DNA of 64,000 bases. Origin: Parus major (taxonomy: Eukaryota; Chordata; Aves; Passeriformes; Paridae). Under the pieces are notes generated by a model. That model had not been told where the DNA came from, did no database searches, and was given only the letters and a program-made list of their open reading frames with translations. The stretch covers positions 22,828,664 through 22,892,663 of the forward strand of contig NC_031773.1 in NCBI RefSeq assembly GCF_001522545.3, given 5' to 3'. A program made the position numbers and the translations under genes. Positions within the stretch are counted from its first letter, which is position 1. Each line of letters begins with the position of its first letter. This document shows, piece by piece, positions 41,486 to 53,381 of the stretch.

Positions 41486-41572
41486 GTTGAACAATACCGT
41501 AATGTCATTTTCCATGGTCCAGAAGGAAGTTTGCAAGATTATATAGCATATCAGATAGCATCCTGCATGAAG
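41486..41572 (+). CDS. CTTNBP2: CTTNBP2 exon 12: degenerate P-loop
   Basis: 87 bp, phase 0, residues 1050-1078: [20 protein letters not shown] then [18 protein letters not shown] occupies the place of a Walker A motif, but the GK[ST] residues are replaced by SLQ, so nucleotide binding is unlikely. The human sequence as I recall it has the same change. The exon is followed by an 83-bp intron. Confidence 0.95.
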
Positions 41573-41655
41573 GTATTTGCACAAACATATCAAGTAAATT
41601 AGTCCGTAAACCAGAGTTTTCACTATTTCACCAAATATATAAATTTTCAACACAG
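41573..41655 (+). other. CTTNBP2: Intron 12 of CTTNBP2 (83 bp)
   Basis: Very short intron, GTATTTGC...TTTTCAACACAG, with a weak polypyrimidine tract. Retention would add nine residues and then a TAG at 41600-41602. Confidence 0.92.
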
Positions 41656-41755
41656 CAAAAACAAGTGGCTGCAGGATCTACATGTGAGATTGTTAAAGTT
41701 GAAGTGGATGCTGGTTTCTCCAAGGAGCAACTTGCAGAACTATTCATCAGTAATG
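41656..41755 (+). CDS. CTTNBP2: CTTNBP2 exon 13
   Basis: 100 bp, phase 0 in, phase 1 out, residues 1079-1111. It encodes QKQVAAGSTCEIVKVEVDAG and FSKEQLAELFISN, conserved with mammalian CTTNBP2 (EVDAGFSKEQL). This is the strand-helix segment between the P-loop and the Walker B position. The donor is AATG|GTAAGG. Confidence 0.95.
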
Positions 41756-43496
41756 GTAAGGTTATTTCAACAAGACTAATTTTGGTGATTTGTACAAAAA
41801 GTTTTAATGGTGCAAAGTAAAAAAATACATAAAACCATTTTGCATAGTGGATGGCATGGAACCATTAAAATGGAACCCATAGTTTTTCAGGTGCTTGGGG
41901 ACAAATGTATGAGTCTAAACTGAGGGAGAGCTGAGCGTGACAGCCTCCCTATAAAGAACTCTGTCAAAAGTTCATGCCATTTAAGTAGAATTAGGAGTTT
42001 TAAAAATTTATTTCTGTCGCATTTTTTTTCCCCCTTTTTTGTGATCGTTTAAAAGTTGATTGCTCTGGTTCAGATCAGAATTGTAGGTCTACTGTGTGTG
42101 CTCATGAACAAAAGCAGAGCCATCCTATCAGGTTCTACAGTGCCATGCAGTGCTCTGTTCTGTTTGTTCTTGTACTGCCTGTTGTAACTTCAGTCTGTGG
42201 CAGTTTTTTCTCTGAGGAAACCCCAGGCACAGTTCTCAGGATCGCTTGTGGCAGCGATGATTATTCCCACACGTCACTTCCAGTGCCATCACATTGGTGA
42301 GAGAGAAGAGATCATTTAGTCAGAAGTCAGCCAGGCTTTGGTGCTTGGCCTGGAGGCAAGAGTGTCTCTCTTGTAACCCATGTAGTTGGTTTGTTTACTG
42401 GCCACTGTCTCTTAGGGAAGCTGCTTCTTTTGGATGCTTTACTTTGTGTCAGCAACACACTCTTTTTAATAATCTGGTTTTGCATTTCAGCATGGTGCTG
42501 CTAGTTGAGTCACTAATTTTATTGCCGGCTTCTTTCCCACATTTCTCCTGTAAATTAATCCATCAGACACAGAGGGGGTCCTCCCGCCTCTCAAGCTGTT
42601 GTAGCCTCTTAGTAAAACAGGGAAGTAATAGTCAGGAAACTGCAACTAAATAGCAATGATCAGATACAGGCAGTTGCTCTAAGTTTTGCCTTATTATGAG
42701 TAAGTTTCCTTAATGACCATTGTTAGCTTTGAAAGGTTATGAAACAATGCAGGGCACAATACAGTCAAGATAAATGTTTTGTTTTATGTATGCATTGCAG
42801 AGGCATTCACCTGGGATTTAGTGTTGCAAGAAAACTTGCAAATCTGTGTCTTTTTTAAGCAATAAGATCAAAAATCAGGAAAATTAAAGGAAAATATTTA
42901 AAATGTTAAAAAATATATGCATGTCATTTTAATGCCTATTAATGCTACTGGGTTTGCCTCATACTATCTCTTATTGAGTGATTTTTAAAGATACTGAAGA
43001 AAATTTTGAAGAGAAGATTTCCTACTTCTCATAGAAGTTTGCTACTATCTCATAGAATGATAAAGTTTCTTACAAACATTGAGCTATTCTTGAACCTTTT
43101 ATCACTACATGGTATAAAGAGTACATGTTAAAAGTTTAAGATACAGTACAGCAAAGGAAAGAAATGTTTGAAGAGGTCTTTGCTATCTTTTCTTTTGTAT
43201 TTATATTCAGTGTACTAAAATTTTCCCTATCTATGATGATCCTGTTACAGACATTCCAGAAATTTATTTTAATCATAGCTTTCATTTTTTTTTCTTAATA
43301 TACAGTATGATACTCTTTCTATTGTTTGATTTTATGCTTTCAATTTTAAGCTTATTATCCAGTCTGTCTGCTCCTGTTAACAAGTTAAAAAGGAAAATAA
43401 AAAAAAATTCAAAAATCCTTTGTTGCAGTAAATTCTGTATACATAAATATAAGTAAATTTTCCTAAGTATACATTAATGGGATTTTTCTATTTCAG
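41756..43496 (+). other. CTTNBP2: Intron 13 of CTTNBP2
   Basis: 1.7 kb. The segment ~42060-42650 is more GC-rich than its surroundings and has two chance ORFs, but I cannot identify it. The rest is AT-rich. The acceptor is TTCTATTTCAG. Confidence 0.88.
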
Positions 43497-43649
43497 CTTG
43501 TCTGATCCCAGTGAAACAGCCTCCTGTAAACAAGACAACAATTGTGATTTTAGAAAATCTGGAGAGAGCTTCTTTATCTGAATTACTCGGAGATTTTCTA
43601 GCACCTCTTGAGAATCGGAGTTCAGAAAATCCCTGCACTATTCAAAGAG
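43497..43649 (+). CDS. CTTNBP2: CTTNBP2 exon 14: Walker B-like strand
   Basis: 153 bp, phase 1 in and out, residues 1112-1162. It contains [10 protein letters not shown] (residues 1125-1134), a hydrophobic strand in the Walker B position with Glu-Asn where an active AAA protein has Asp-Asp/Glu. It is followed by [20 protein letters not shown]. The order of elements matches Navigator AAA domains. The donor is AGAG|GTATTT. Confidence 0.95.
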
Positions 43650-43925
43650 GTATTTAAGGCACTTGGGTTGCAGAAATGTTTTTACTACAGTACAGTTTTA
43701 TTGTAGTATATGACAAACAGGAAACAGGAGAAAAATGTAATTTGTTCAGTTTTTATATTTTGTTGTAAACAGTTGTCCTTAACAAAACTAGCATATTTTT
43801 TAGCTAATTTATGGTGTTTTGTGGGTTGTTTTTCCTTTCTAATTATGTCACTCCTCCTTGCTTTACATGAAATCCATGTCAAGGCTTTGAGTATTTCAGT
43901 TAAGTGTTTTATGTTTCCTTTTTAG
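43650..43925 (+). other. CTTNBP2: Intron 14 of CTTNBP2
   Basis: 276 bp AT-rich intron. The acceptor is TTTCCTTTTTAG. Nothing else seen. Confidence 0.92.
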
Positions 43926-44113
43926 CAAATGGAGTTTCTGGTGCTTTTTACTTTCATGAGAACTGCTTTTTACTGGGGACCATTGCCAAGTGCCATCTTC
44001 ATGGCTCTGACCTGCTGGTTCAGCAGCATTTCCGTTGGGTTCAACTTAGGTGGGATGGGGAGCCAATGCGAGGCTTGCTGCAGAGGATTTTAAGGAGAAA
44101 AGTAATAAACAAG
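43926..44113 (+). CDS. CTTNBP2: CTTNBP2 exon 15: sensor/arginine region of NTPase-like module
   Basis: 188 bp, phase 1 in, phase 0 out, residues 1163-1225. It encodes [20 protein letters not shown], then [20 protein letters not shown] and [15 protein letters not shown]. The LLGTIAK and [23 protein letters not shown] blocks parallel the sensor 1 strand and following arginine-rich helix in Navigator AAA domains. The donor is AAG|GTAAGA. Confidence 0.95.
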
Positions 44114-46490
44114 GTAAGAACTCGAGTCAGCTTCAGCAGTTACGTTCATCACCAGGTCTGTGAATTATGTATGATGGTAATCCCAAAAGCGGAGCAGATA
44201 ACTTCAGTTGTTTCAGGAGAAAAAACATTAATTTCTGGGAAGATACAGGTATCTGGAAATGTGCTTGGCCTCATAGAAAGGTGTGTGGCCATGGCTAATG
44301 GGCATAAACCATTGGTTGGTTGCAAATAATGATATTGTGGCTACTTGCCTGTCCACTTCATGAAACTTCTTTCAGTAATTTTTTTCAACAACTTCTTTCA
44401 TTCTTCTGAGAATGATAGTAAAAATCAGTTCAACAACCATACCATCTCTTTTTCAAAGAATTTATTCTCAATGTCTAAAATAAGATAGTCATATATGTGT
44501 TTTGTCTAAGTTTTAAGCAGAAAAGTATTTTCTATGATTTTCAGATCAAAAGAGGGGCACATTATATATAATCATTAAAGTTATTTTGAGTTAATAGGTT
44601 TGTTGAAGCTGGAACAAAAGTCCAAAAGATAATAAAGATGGGAAGTCTGTTTTAATAAATAAAGATGGGAAAGATGTAGGCAAAAGAAGAATTGTGGACT
44701 TTCAAAAGTTATTTGGAATACCATTTGAGTGTGATAGCAGCTATTACCAACAGTCAGGCACTGTTAGACATTGGCAGAGGGAGTTTAATCAAAACAGCTG
44801 CAAAGGAAAATAATCTTGGCAGCAGTTTTGAAAAGGCTTAAAAAGGGAGATTGTTCTAGGAGTAGAAAAAACTGCCAGTAATAAAGAGTCCTGTTGTGGG
44901 ACAACAGACCTACTGTCAGTTTTGAGTGTTCAGCTGGATGTGTCTTGGTTATCCTTGCAGATGTCATCTCCTGTACCCTTTGCCACAGTTCTCATCTATA
45001 AAGGCTTACTGATTCAAAGAGATCCTGAAGAGGAAATGCGTAGTAATTGGACATTTCAGCCAGGATAATGAGGAAATTTAAAAACATTCCTAAGTATTTT
45101 ATAATTGCAAGAGCCAGAATACAGAATAGAAAAAAAGAATCATGGGAAATCTATGAAACTCTTAATAGACTACTTTTCTTGGATTATTTTTATAAGTTAT
45201 GATTTGTTCATAGTCAAAGGCTGCATCAGACTTACTCTGCCAAACTGGTTTGGCTACAAGAACTTGCAGCATCACATAACAGATGTCATTTTCAGGTTAT
45301 TTATTTTGAGCTTGCAAAAATCCTTAGGCTAATAGGTTAGAATTTGACAATGTAATAGGCTTCTACCTCTGACTGAAGTTGAATAAAATTTGGGTAGTAA
45401 TCTCATTAAGTTGAATTTCTCTTGAGCATATATGCAGATGGTGGCTATTTAGAGAAAAAAGCCATGTGTCTTCCTGTATCTTCTCTAATTAAAATATGTT
45501 ATATTGAAATGCCCTGTGTGTTGGCACGTTTTTTGAAATACATACATGTACCATATGTAAGCTCAAACGCCAGTTGGTATGGGACTTAAAATAGTGGCTT
45601 GCAGGGTCAAAAATAGAAGAAAAGTTAATCTGTTGTAAAACTCTAAAGCAAAGTAGAAGCACATTTATTGTTAGAACCATAGATTATTTCAAAGATCATT
45701 GCTCTGTATTATGATACCTTGTTTGTGCCATAATATTCATGTGTTCTGGTGAAAAACTCTTTTTCTGTTAGTTTGAACCATTAGGTTATATGGGAACAGA
45801 TTAATGTTTTTCTACTTTAAGTTCACTTACAGACTCTATCAAGAGGCTCTGGCTACAGTGCTGTCATTTACTATCCCTGGTGCATCTTTTAATGCTTCCT
45901 TTAATTTAAACTGTTACAGAAGATAATCCAAGAATTAGGATGATGAAGACTGTAATTTGAAGTCAGAGGAAACAAGAGGTTTTTCTGGCACTAAATAATT
46001 TGCCCTTAACAAGGCATACTAAAAACAAGTCCTAGAGGAAGACATCTTTTCTTCCCTGCTACATGATCTAAAATCACTTGTTGTGTCTGGATCAGATATT
46101 CCTGTTCAGTGCAGTTGGGCATTTTTTCATATGCCTTATTTGTATCATATACATTGCATTGTATATGGTAGTTATCTCTTGTGATCCTAAGCTTGAACAC
46201 TGTAGAAAAGCACTGCTAGGAAAATTTCTGCCTCAGTTTCCCACAAGACAGTAACGGCATGTCAGTTTATTGATAAGGATATATATTTTGAAGTGTAGTT
46301 GGGAAAATAAGTTTTAATATGGCAAGATGTCAATATATTCTATAAAAAGGTTTAACCTGGTTTTGACTGTTCCTGATCTTTTAATAGCTATACATACAAT
46401 AAAAAAAAAACCCCAAGCCTTCCTGGGGCTTCAAGGGAAGTGTTTGCAGCTCTGGTCTTACACCATGTCAAACATCTTTTCCCCCTGCAG
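44114..46490 (+). other. CTTNBP2: Intron 15 of CTTNBP2
   Basis: 2.4 kb intron. The exon 15 frame runs on for some distance after the donor without family resemblance. A small duplication of AATAAAGATGGGA occurs near 44631-44670. The acceptor is CATCTTTTCCCCCTGCAG, with a strong pyrimidine tract. Confidence 0.9.
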
Positions 46491-46669
46491 TTCAGAGGCA
46501 AAGTACCTCCTCCATGTGATCCCGTGTGCAAGATCATAGACTGGATTCTTGCTGTTTGGCACCAGCTGAACTCTTGCTTATCACGTCTAGGAGCACCCGA
46601 AGCACTTATGGGGCCAGAACATTTCTTCTCTTGTCCAGTGGTTCCGGGGCACAGCCAAGCAACAGTCAA
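46491..46669 (+). CDS. CTTNBP2: CTTNBP2 exon 16
   Basis: 179 bp, phase 0 in, phase 2 out, residues 1226-1284. It encodes [40 protein letters not shown] and a following [15 protein letters not shown], all highly conserved in CTTNBP2. The donor is CAA|GTAAGA. Confidence 0.95.
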
Positions 46670-49600
46670 GTAAGATTTCTGTTTCCTGTTTGATGCTGCT
46701 CAGTGCCAACTAGATACTTACTGCAAATGTAGTAGTTGTGTTTCTTCCAAAACCCTGCTGACTCAGCAACCTTAAAAAAATCATTTTAATTGAGATTGTT
46801 GAAAGTTTTAAACTTCTGTTGGCTATTTAATTACTAGAAGGGCAATTCTGAAGGACACAAATGGGAAACAAGTGTCTCATACTCCACCAAGTCAGTCTTC
46901 TTGAGATCTTTCATTTATTTTCTGATGCAGAGGTTAAAAGTTCCAAGAAAAGTCAGAAAACTCTCCTTGTAAAGTTATATATAAAGGAAGTTCGGAGAAT
47001 GATTTTTCACTCTTTTAAATATATGGTATAATTTTAAAACATACATGCATTTTAGAGATATATTATCTCAGTAAGTAGGGCAGGTACATATGTTTAGTTA
47101 CACATATGGCTAGCTGGCCACTAACATAAAAAAATACAAAAAAATTATGGAAATTTTTGCTTTTCTCACCTACAATTGCATTAACATCTGATCACATTCC
47201 AACTCCAAATGCTAGCAAATGATAAAAGAAATATAGAAATTTGAGTTATATTAATTTCACACTAAGATGCTGTTTGGCTGTATCAGAACAGTAATGAGCC
47301 TCTAATTAATTCAAACTTATTCAGAATTCAAAGTACAACATTGATTTCTGGAGATGTGACATAACTTTTCTCACCAGTCAGGTCACAACTTCTGTTCCTT
47401 CTCTGACCTGTTTCTCTTGTACTAGTTTCTGCTGACCCTTCTTCCAGTAGCCTTTGCTTAACACATGAGGGACCTTTACTTATGTGCAGAGGCTGTCTGA
47501 TTTCATGTTCTGTCTGCAGATCTTGATATGTTTTGCTTATTTATTTTCCTTTTTATTCTCTAAAAGTACAGATTAGATACTAATATTCAGAGTACCTATC
47601 AAAGTCTAAATGTGGACATAACATTGACTTGAAATTTTATTGTTGATGGGAAATAAAAAAAGAATAAAGCATACCCTGCATCTGTCTCCCATCTTCCTCT
47701 TGAATCATGTCCTCTGAAAGGTTTTAATAATTTATTTATTGCATTGGCATTAATAGAGGACATAAAAACTATTCTTTAGATATCTTAGTTATACATTTCT
47801 GAGTCTGGATTTTTCCTCAGTGTAACTCTGACTGGTTTCACAACACTGTATTTTGAGTACAGCCCAAAATATCCTTTATTGTAGCTATATGCCAGCTGAC
47901 TTCTCATTTTAATGTAGTTTTTGTAGTAATTGTTAATAAATAATTAAAAAGCACAGATCCAGTGAGCTCTTACTCTTTAACACTTTTAGCAGCATGATGG
48001 CTAACAGTGTAGTCATATAATAAATAGCTTTTAATTAGCAGCTCACTGGTTGGTGTTATTTCAATCTAATTAACCACTCCTTTCCTCTTGCCTCTCCTCT
48101 CCACTGCGCTATTCTGCTGCTTTTTACATTTAGTAAAGCGTCTCTGAGTCAGTCCAATTCATTAGGACAGCAGACAGCTCTATAGAAATTGGCTTCACTC
48201 TGGGCTCAGTGTTAGCATGAGACAAGAGGAAGAAGCAGCACCAGGGGAGGCAGAGAGAACATGTTACAGGAAATTGTTTCTTGCTGTGTGTTTCATGTAG
48301 CCTCACCTGCTTTGGTGAGTAGAGTGAATAAATGAAGAAAATTTTAACTACACTTTTTCTTGGTTTAGGTTTAGGGAGCTGAAGATAATGTTCCAACAGG
48401 AACAACTTTCACTTTGCAGCCCTTTTGAGGGGCAGGGGTGTGTTACACCTTTTCTAAGTATCAGCTATATCAAAGAATGGGGGACTTGATCAAGATGAGC
48501 ACAAACTTAAAACTGAATTTAAATACCAGGTTGGAATTTTATTTAGAGAGCATGCCCATCTGTTGTTAACTGTTGGATTAGACTGGCCTCAATTAATTTT
48601 ATTTTTGCAGTGTTCATTTCTGACTATTTATACTGGCAGTATTGCAATGTTGAAAGCTAACATAGAAATTGAAAAGAGAGAGTTTTTTATGACTAAAATA
48701 CAAGCAATTGTTTATTTTGGTAGCTTAGGTAGCAGAAGCAGACTGTAACTGTATGGAATAGTATCTGCAACATTATGCTAAGCAAGCTTCAAGGTCCTTC
48801 AAGGACCATCTGCAGTACATATTTTACATTGTATTTTAACAGCTGTACTAATTATTTTTCTAAGTAGTGTAACTAATGTATTATATCAATCTTATAAAAG
48901 TCCTTTGAGCATTTATATGTCATAAAAACTCAATCTTCACAACTGACCAAAAATGTATCTTTCAAATAATTCACACATTCTAACTTTAAAAAAAACAGGA
49001 AAAAAAACCCCCAAAAAGTCATCATATTATTTTAGGTAATAGGATAGCTTCAGTATGTCAGTGTATTCAGCAAAACTGTCCATTTAAGTCAAACAGACAT
49101 TTTAGCCTTCATGTTTTCTGAACAGGTTTCTGCAAAGCTGAATACAGTATGATAGCCTGTAATTTCTTACAAACCTTTAATATAAACCCAATCTTACCAA
49201 GTCTGACCCAACCTTACTCTCTTCCTCCTGTTAGAGGGTATAAGAATAAACAAAAAGAGTTGGAGTTGATCTAAAAAAGATTGTCTCGGTGTCTGTTGTA
49301 GATGTGAGCTGAGCCCTAAGTCTGAAATAAGCCTTTATCCCCAGAGATCTCCTAAGTTATAAGAAATAGCACTTATTTTTCCCTAATGCAAATTTTTCAC
49401 TTCTTTGCTAATATGACATAATGCTTCTCTCTTAGAAGAGCAAAAGTCCCAAAAGACCCATGTCCCTTTTAATCAAATTTTTGAATCAAAATCAGATGCA
49501 GTCTCTAAACCAGATAATCTGGAATATCCACAGCATCCTGGAAACAGTTCACCACAGATCAAATAAACAAAAGAGGAGTAAGAGCAAGGCATCTCTATGA

Positions 49601-50057
49601 ATAGAAATATCTTTTAAACTAGACAAGTTTGGAAATGGAAGAATACTGGAAGAGCTACAACCATAAATTAATATCTCCTTTTTTCCATGCTGGCAGCAAA
49701 TAGGCTAGGAATTAACACCTGCCAGCATGGAAATTTCTCCACGTACTTTAAAAAAAAAAAAATCTGTATGTACATTAACACACATCTTTCTGGGACATTT
49801 TTTAGCCTTAAAATGACAAGGATTATCTGAAGGAGGAAAAGCATCAGGTGGTAAGTTTGTCAAGGCAAGGGAACGAAAATTTTTAGATCAAATAGCTTAA
49901 TACAAATAAATAAACAAGTAAACCCTTCTTTAAATAAAATCAGTCACTCTGAAATTGAGTGCTTCTTTAAAATACAAAATCTGATGAGTTACCAAAGTAT
50001 GAAGTGGAAAGCTTTCATAATTGTTTTTGAAGTTAAAGGATTTGTTTTGAACCACAG
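46670..50057 (+). other. CTTNBP2: Intron 16 of CTTNBP2
   Basis: 3.4 kb AT-rich intron. It holds a perfect 15-bp inverted repeat (49682-49696 with 49719-49733) and three TAATTA cores between 47941 and 48072. No exon or transposon recognised. The acceptor is GAACCACAG. Confidence 0.9.
49682..49733. repeat. Perfect 15-bp inverted repeat with 22-nt loop
   Basis: TTTCCATGCTGGCAG at 49682-49696 is the exact reverse complement of CTGCCAGCATGGAAA at 49719-49733. The RNA would form a 15-bp hairpin. It is shorter than a normal pre-miRNA stem, so no gene is claimed. Confidence 0.9.
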
Positions 50058-50263
50058 GTGGATGTCCAAGCTATGGAATGCTGTGATTGCTCCCAGAGTA
50101 CAAGAAGCCATACTCTCCAGAGCCTCTGTGAAAAGATCATCTGTACCAGGACAAGCAATAGCCAAAAAAAATCCCAGCCAAGGGCAACAGGCTGTTGTGA
50201 AAGCTGCTCTCAGTATCTTGCTAAATAAAGCTGTTTTGCATGGCTGTCCTCTACCCAGACCAG
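50058..50263 (+). CDS. CTTNBP2: CTTNBP2 exon 17
   Basis: 206 bp, phase 2 in, phase 1 out, residues 1285-1353. It encodes [28 protein letters not shown] and [20 protein letters not shown], then HGCPLPRP. Conserved helical C-terminal part of the NTPase-like module. The donor is CCAG|GTAACA. Confidence 0.95.
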
Positions 50264-50489
50264 GTAACAGTGAACTGTCTGAAAGCCAAGTAATTGTACA
50301 TTGCTGAACTGGAGCTTTTAACTGCTTCCTTCCATTTTTAAAACTTCCACAAAACATAACTGTAGTTCTGAAGGGAGGTGGTGGGGTTAAAAGCATTTAC
50401 AGTGAGTAAACCAAGTAGCTGTATAAGGTTCTCTAAGAAGAGCCATTTGCAACAATCAGTTCTTCTTAACACTTTTACTTTTGTTTCAG
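50264..50489 (+). other. CTTNBP2: Intron 17 of CTTNBP2
   Basis: 226 bp intron; nothing else seen. The acceptor is TACTTTTGTTTCAG. Confidence 0.92.
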
Positions 50490-50675
50490 AACTAGATAAT
50501 TATGTAGCAGATTTTAAGGGAGGAAATTTTCCTTTATCTGTGGCTTCGAGCTACAAAAATTGTAGTAAGAAAAGAGGTGAGAATGCTTCTTGGAGAAAAG
50601 TGAGCACAAGTCCTCGAAAAAAGTCAGGCCATTTGTCCTCCCAGTCATGGAATAAGCAGGAGACAAATACTGAAG
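50490..50675 (+). CDS. CTTNBP2: CTTNBP2 exon 18: basic, Ser-rich tail
   Basis: 186 bp, phase 1 in and out, residues 1354-1415. It encodes [20 protein letters not shown], then basic low-complexity sequence with [16 protein letters not shown]. It matches the mammalian ADFKGG.FPLS and WRKV.TSPR.KSG blocks. Probably disordered. The donor is GAAG|GTAAAT. Confidence 0.95.
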
Positions 50676-52426
50676 GTAAATAAAGCTTTTTATTTTCAGT
50701 TCTGAAAGTTGCAGGGGTTAAACTGTGTAGATGCAAATCAAACATTTCTCATCTAAAAATGAATTAATTTTTTAATTAAATTACACTTATGTTTATGTTC
50801 ACCAGTAAAACACTGTTTACTTTTTTTCTCCCCAAAATTGCTTCTTTGTGACTGCGAGGTGTCCTAACGAAGTTTGGTTGTTCTAATGCCAGTTCTGTTG
50901 TCTGATAATGGGGCAGGTCTTGGCTCAGGTGGTAGAATTATACGCAGTGGTTCCACCTCTGACTGTATGGAATGACACTGTATCAGTCTCTTCTCCAATA
51001 CCACATGAGAGAAAGCTTCATTACTTTAGTGGTACTCTTTAGATTTTCTCCAAATTTACAGTATACATACTTTTTTGAGTTTCCTTACTCTTACTTTATA
51101 ACTTCACTACAATAATTACTACCGAGTGAATTCAGGTAAAAATAAATTAATACATTCCCCCCCAGGTCATGTGTCAGTCTTACTAGAAAAATTGAGTAGA
51201 ACAGTCTGGAAGTCCTGCAGTGGAAGAATGAGATCATTTGATTTAAATTGAAGGTTTTGATTTGATTTTCACTTTAATAGAAGAAAATAAATACAAAGCA
51301 TTTGGTGTGGTCACAGATTTTCAATCATTTCAGTACGTTGCTTGATAAAGTGGGCTTTATATGACTAGGTCTGTGCATGTGTATAAATGTGGAAGTTATA
51401 TTAGTGGCTGACACTTTTGAAAATTATTTTCACCTCAAGATTGTAAGTCATATAACAAGTAATTTATTACACAGAGATAATGTATGGATATATTCAGAAA
51501 CAGCATAATTCTTCTAAAGGACACATATTTCTAGAAGGAAAACTTAGTATTGTTGTAACTAAAAACAACATCAAGCAGAAAAACTTCCATGGAAAAAAAA
51601 TCAAAGTACTTGCTTTCTGAAAGTGAATGTAACTGCTTTGGGGGAAGATTTGGGAAGAGAGAGAAGGCGCACACACACATGCGTGCATACACACAGTTTA
51701 GGAACAGTAAGATTCTAGCCTCAATTACATCATATACAAAAGAACAAAATACTTGATGCTTTCTACTTTGCAGCACTAAAATGAGTTATTCATTTTTTTC
51801 AGCCCTTGTTCAGAAAGAAGTCTTTTTTCTCTGACTGCAACTTTAATGTCCTGAATGCCAGTTTTCGGCTTGAATCGTGAATTCACCTAATCCCACTAAG
51901 AGGATTTAAGAAATAATGAACATAACATGAAGTGGGATGGCTGATGTATTTTGTACCTGAGAATGTTCTTGGAATGCAGTTAATATCTGTGAATATAAGT
52001 TAAAAGTTGAATGGTCAATTAATTTTAGTAGTCTTCTGTTTTAGACTATCAGAATCAAATGCTGTTGCTGTTTCCAGTAAAGATAAATGGTTTGATTTGA
52101 TCTCCATGGAGCAAATTTAAACATTTTCTTATTGACAAGAAATTTTTCTTGAGGAGAACCTGTAACAGTGATTCAAATGCCTAACACAGAAACCTCATGT
52201 CCTCTCTTAAACAAAAGCTTAGGCAACTCGTCCTCTATTTGCCATTTTAGGAGTTCCCTGTGCTCCCCTGAACACTTTGAAGGGATGTATTCTGATCTTT
52301 GACAGACCCTGTTGACATAATTAGTTAGTAAATAGGAACACATTTCCCCTGTTTATCATAGATTTTAGAATAAAGAAATCAACACACATGGTAATAAACT
52401 AACAAGTCAATCTCTCTTTTGTGCAG
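50676..52426 (+). other. CTTNBP2: Intron 18 of CTTNBP2
   Basis: 1.75 kb AT-rich intron with a short CA/CG-type run near 51667-51696. Nothing else recognised. The acceptor is CTCTCTTTTGTGCAG. Confidence 0.9.
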
Positions 52427-52487
52427 GTATAAAATCTAAGACTGTGTTGCAACCAAACTGTCAGAAAAGAGCTTCTCTCACTGCAAA
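52427..52487 (+). CDS. CTTNBP2: CTTNBP2 exon 19 (short)
   Basis: 61 bp, phase 1 in, phase 2 out, residues 1416-1435: IKSKTVLQPNCQKRASLTA. It aligns with mammalian MKNKTISQLNCNRNASLSK, so this is a real though diverged micro-scale exon. The acceptor is TTTTGTGCAG and the donor AAA|GTAAGT. Confidence 0.92.
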
Positions 52488-53381
52488 GTAAGTTTTAGTT
52501 TCTGGTATTTGTGACACCTTGCAAAAGATAAAGGTGGTAGCATTCTGTTGTAAAGCAGCACAATGTAACAAATAGATCAGTAGGGGTTTTTTGGTAATGT
52601 TTTGGTCCCATATCTGAAGAAAGGAAGTATTTTTAATTTGCATTTCTGAGAGGAAATAAAATTTATATACTTCAATATAATTTTAGAATCCATTTCTTTA
52701 TTTCAAGCCTTGCAGCACTACATGTCTTTTTATGTAACAAAATGGTCTATGACTTAAGAATATTATGTAACACTTACTCTGCCTTGAAAAGTTGACCGTA
52801 TGCTTTTATCAACTGGCATTATATTTTATAAACTCCTCAGGCTATTTCGACTTTCTGAATGGCAATTCAAGATGGTACAGTACTATGCACTTTAGTCTCA
52901 CTGATACAGCGTTTCCCTGAGAAAGTGTATGAATTAGCTAGAGGGAACTGCATTTGAGACTTCACTTCAGTCTGAAACCTTGGTTCTACCCTATTCACAG
53001 GCACAGAGAAAATAGAATATTATGCTGCCAGTATGCCAGAGGTTTTTTTAAGTGTTTGGAATTATTTCCAAAAAGCAGAGTAGAATGAAATTTATTGCTG
53101 CATCTTAAAAACAGGGGAGTATTTGAACATATTAGACAGAGGAATCCTTTTGTTAGCTTTTCAGAATAGAGAGAATAATTTATATAGAAAAATCTATTAT
53201 GAGATAATTATTGACAACTACTGCTGTAATTCATCAGATGTTATTTTGTTTTTGTTTTTAGTAGTAAAGGTCATTTGGGGAAAAAAAATACTATTTTTGA
53301 GGAGTCTATAATATTTATTTTTAAATTCTGTATAATAGTTTCATTTAAATGTTCTTTCTGTTTGTTTGGGTTTTTAACCAG
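52488..53381 (+). other. CTTNBP2: Intron 19 of CTTNBP2
   Basis: 894 bp AT-rich intron, nothing recognised. The acceptor is GTTTTTAACCAG. Confidence 0.9.

Noticed and set aside
43904..44329. ORF spanning exon 15 and intron 15 (141 codons)
   Set aside because: It is the exon 15 frame extended through intron sequence at both sides; the consensus donor AAG|GTAAGA at 44114 and continuity with exon 16 define the real exon.
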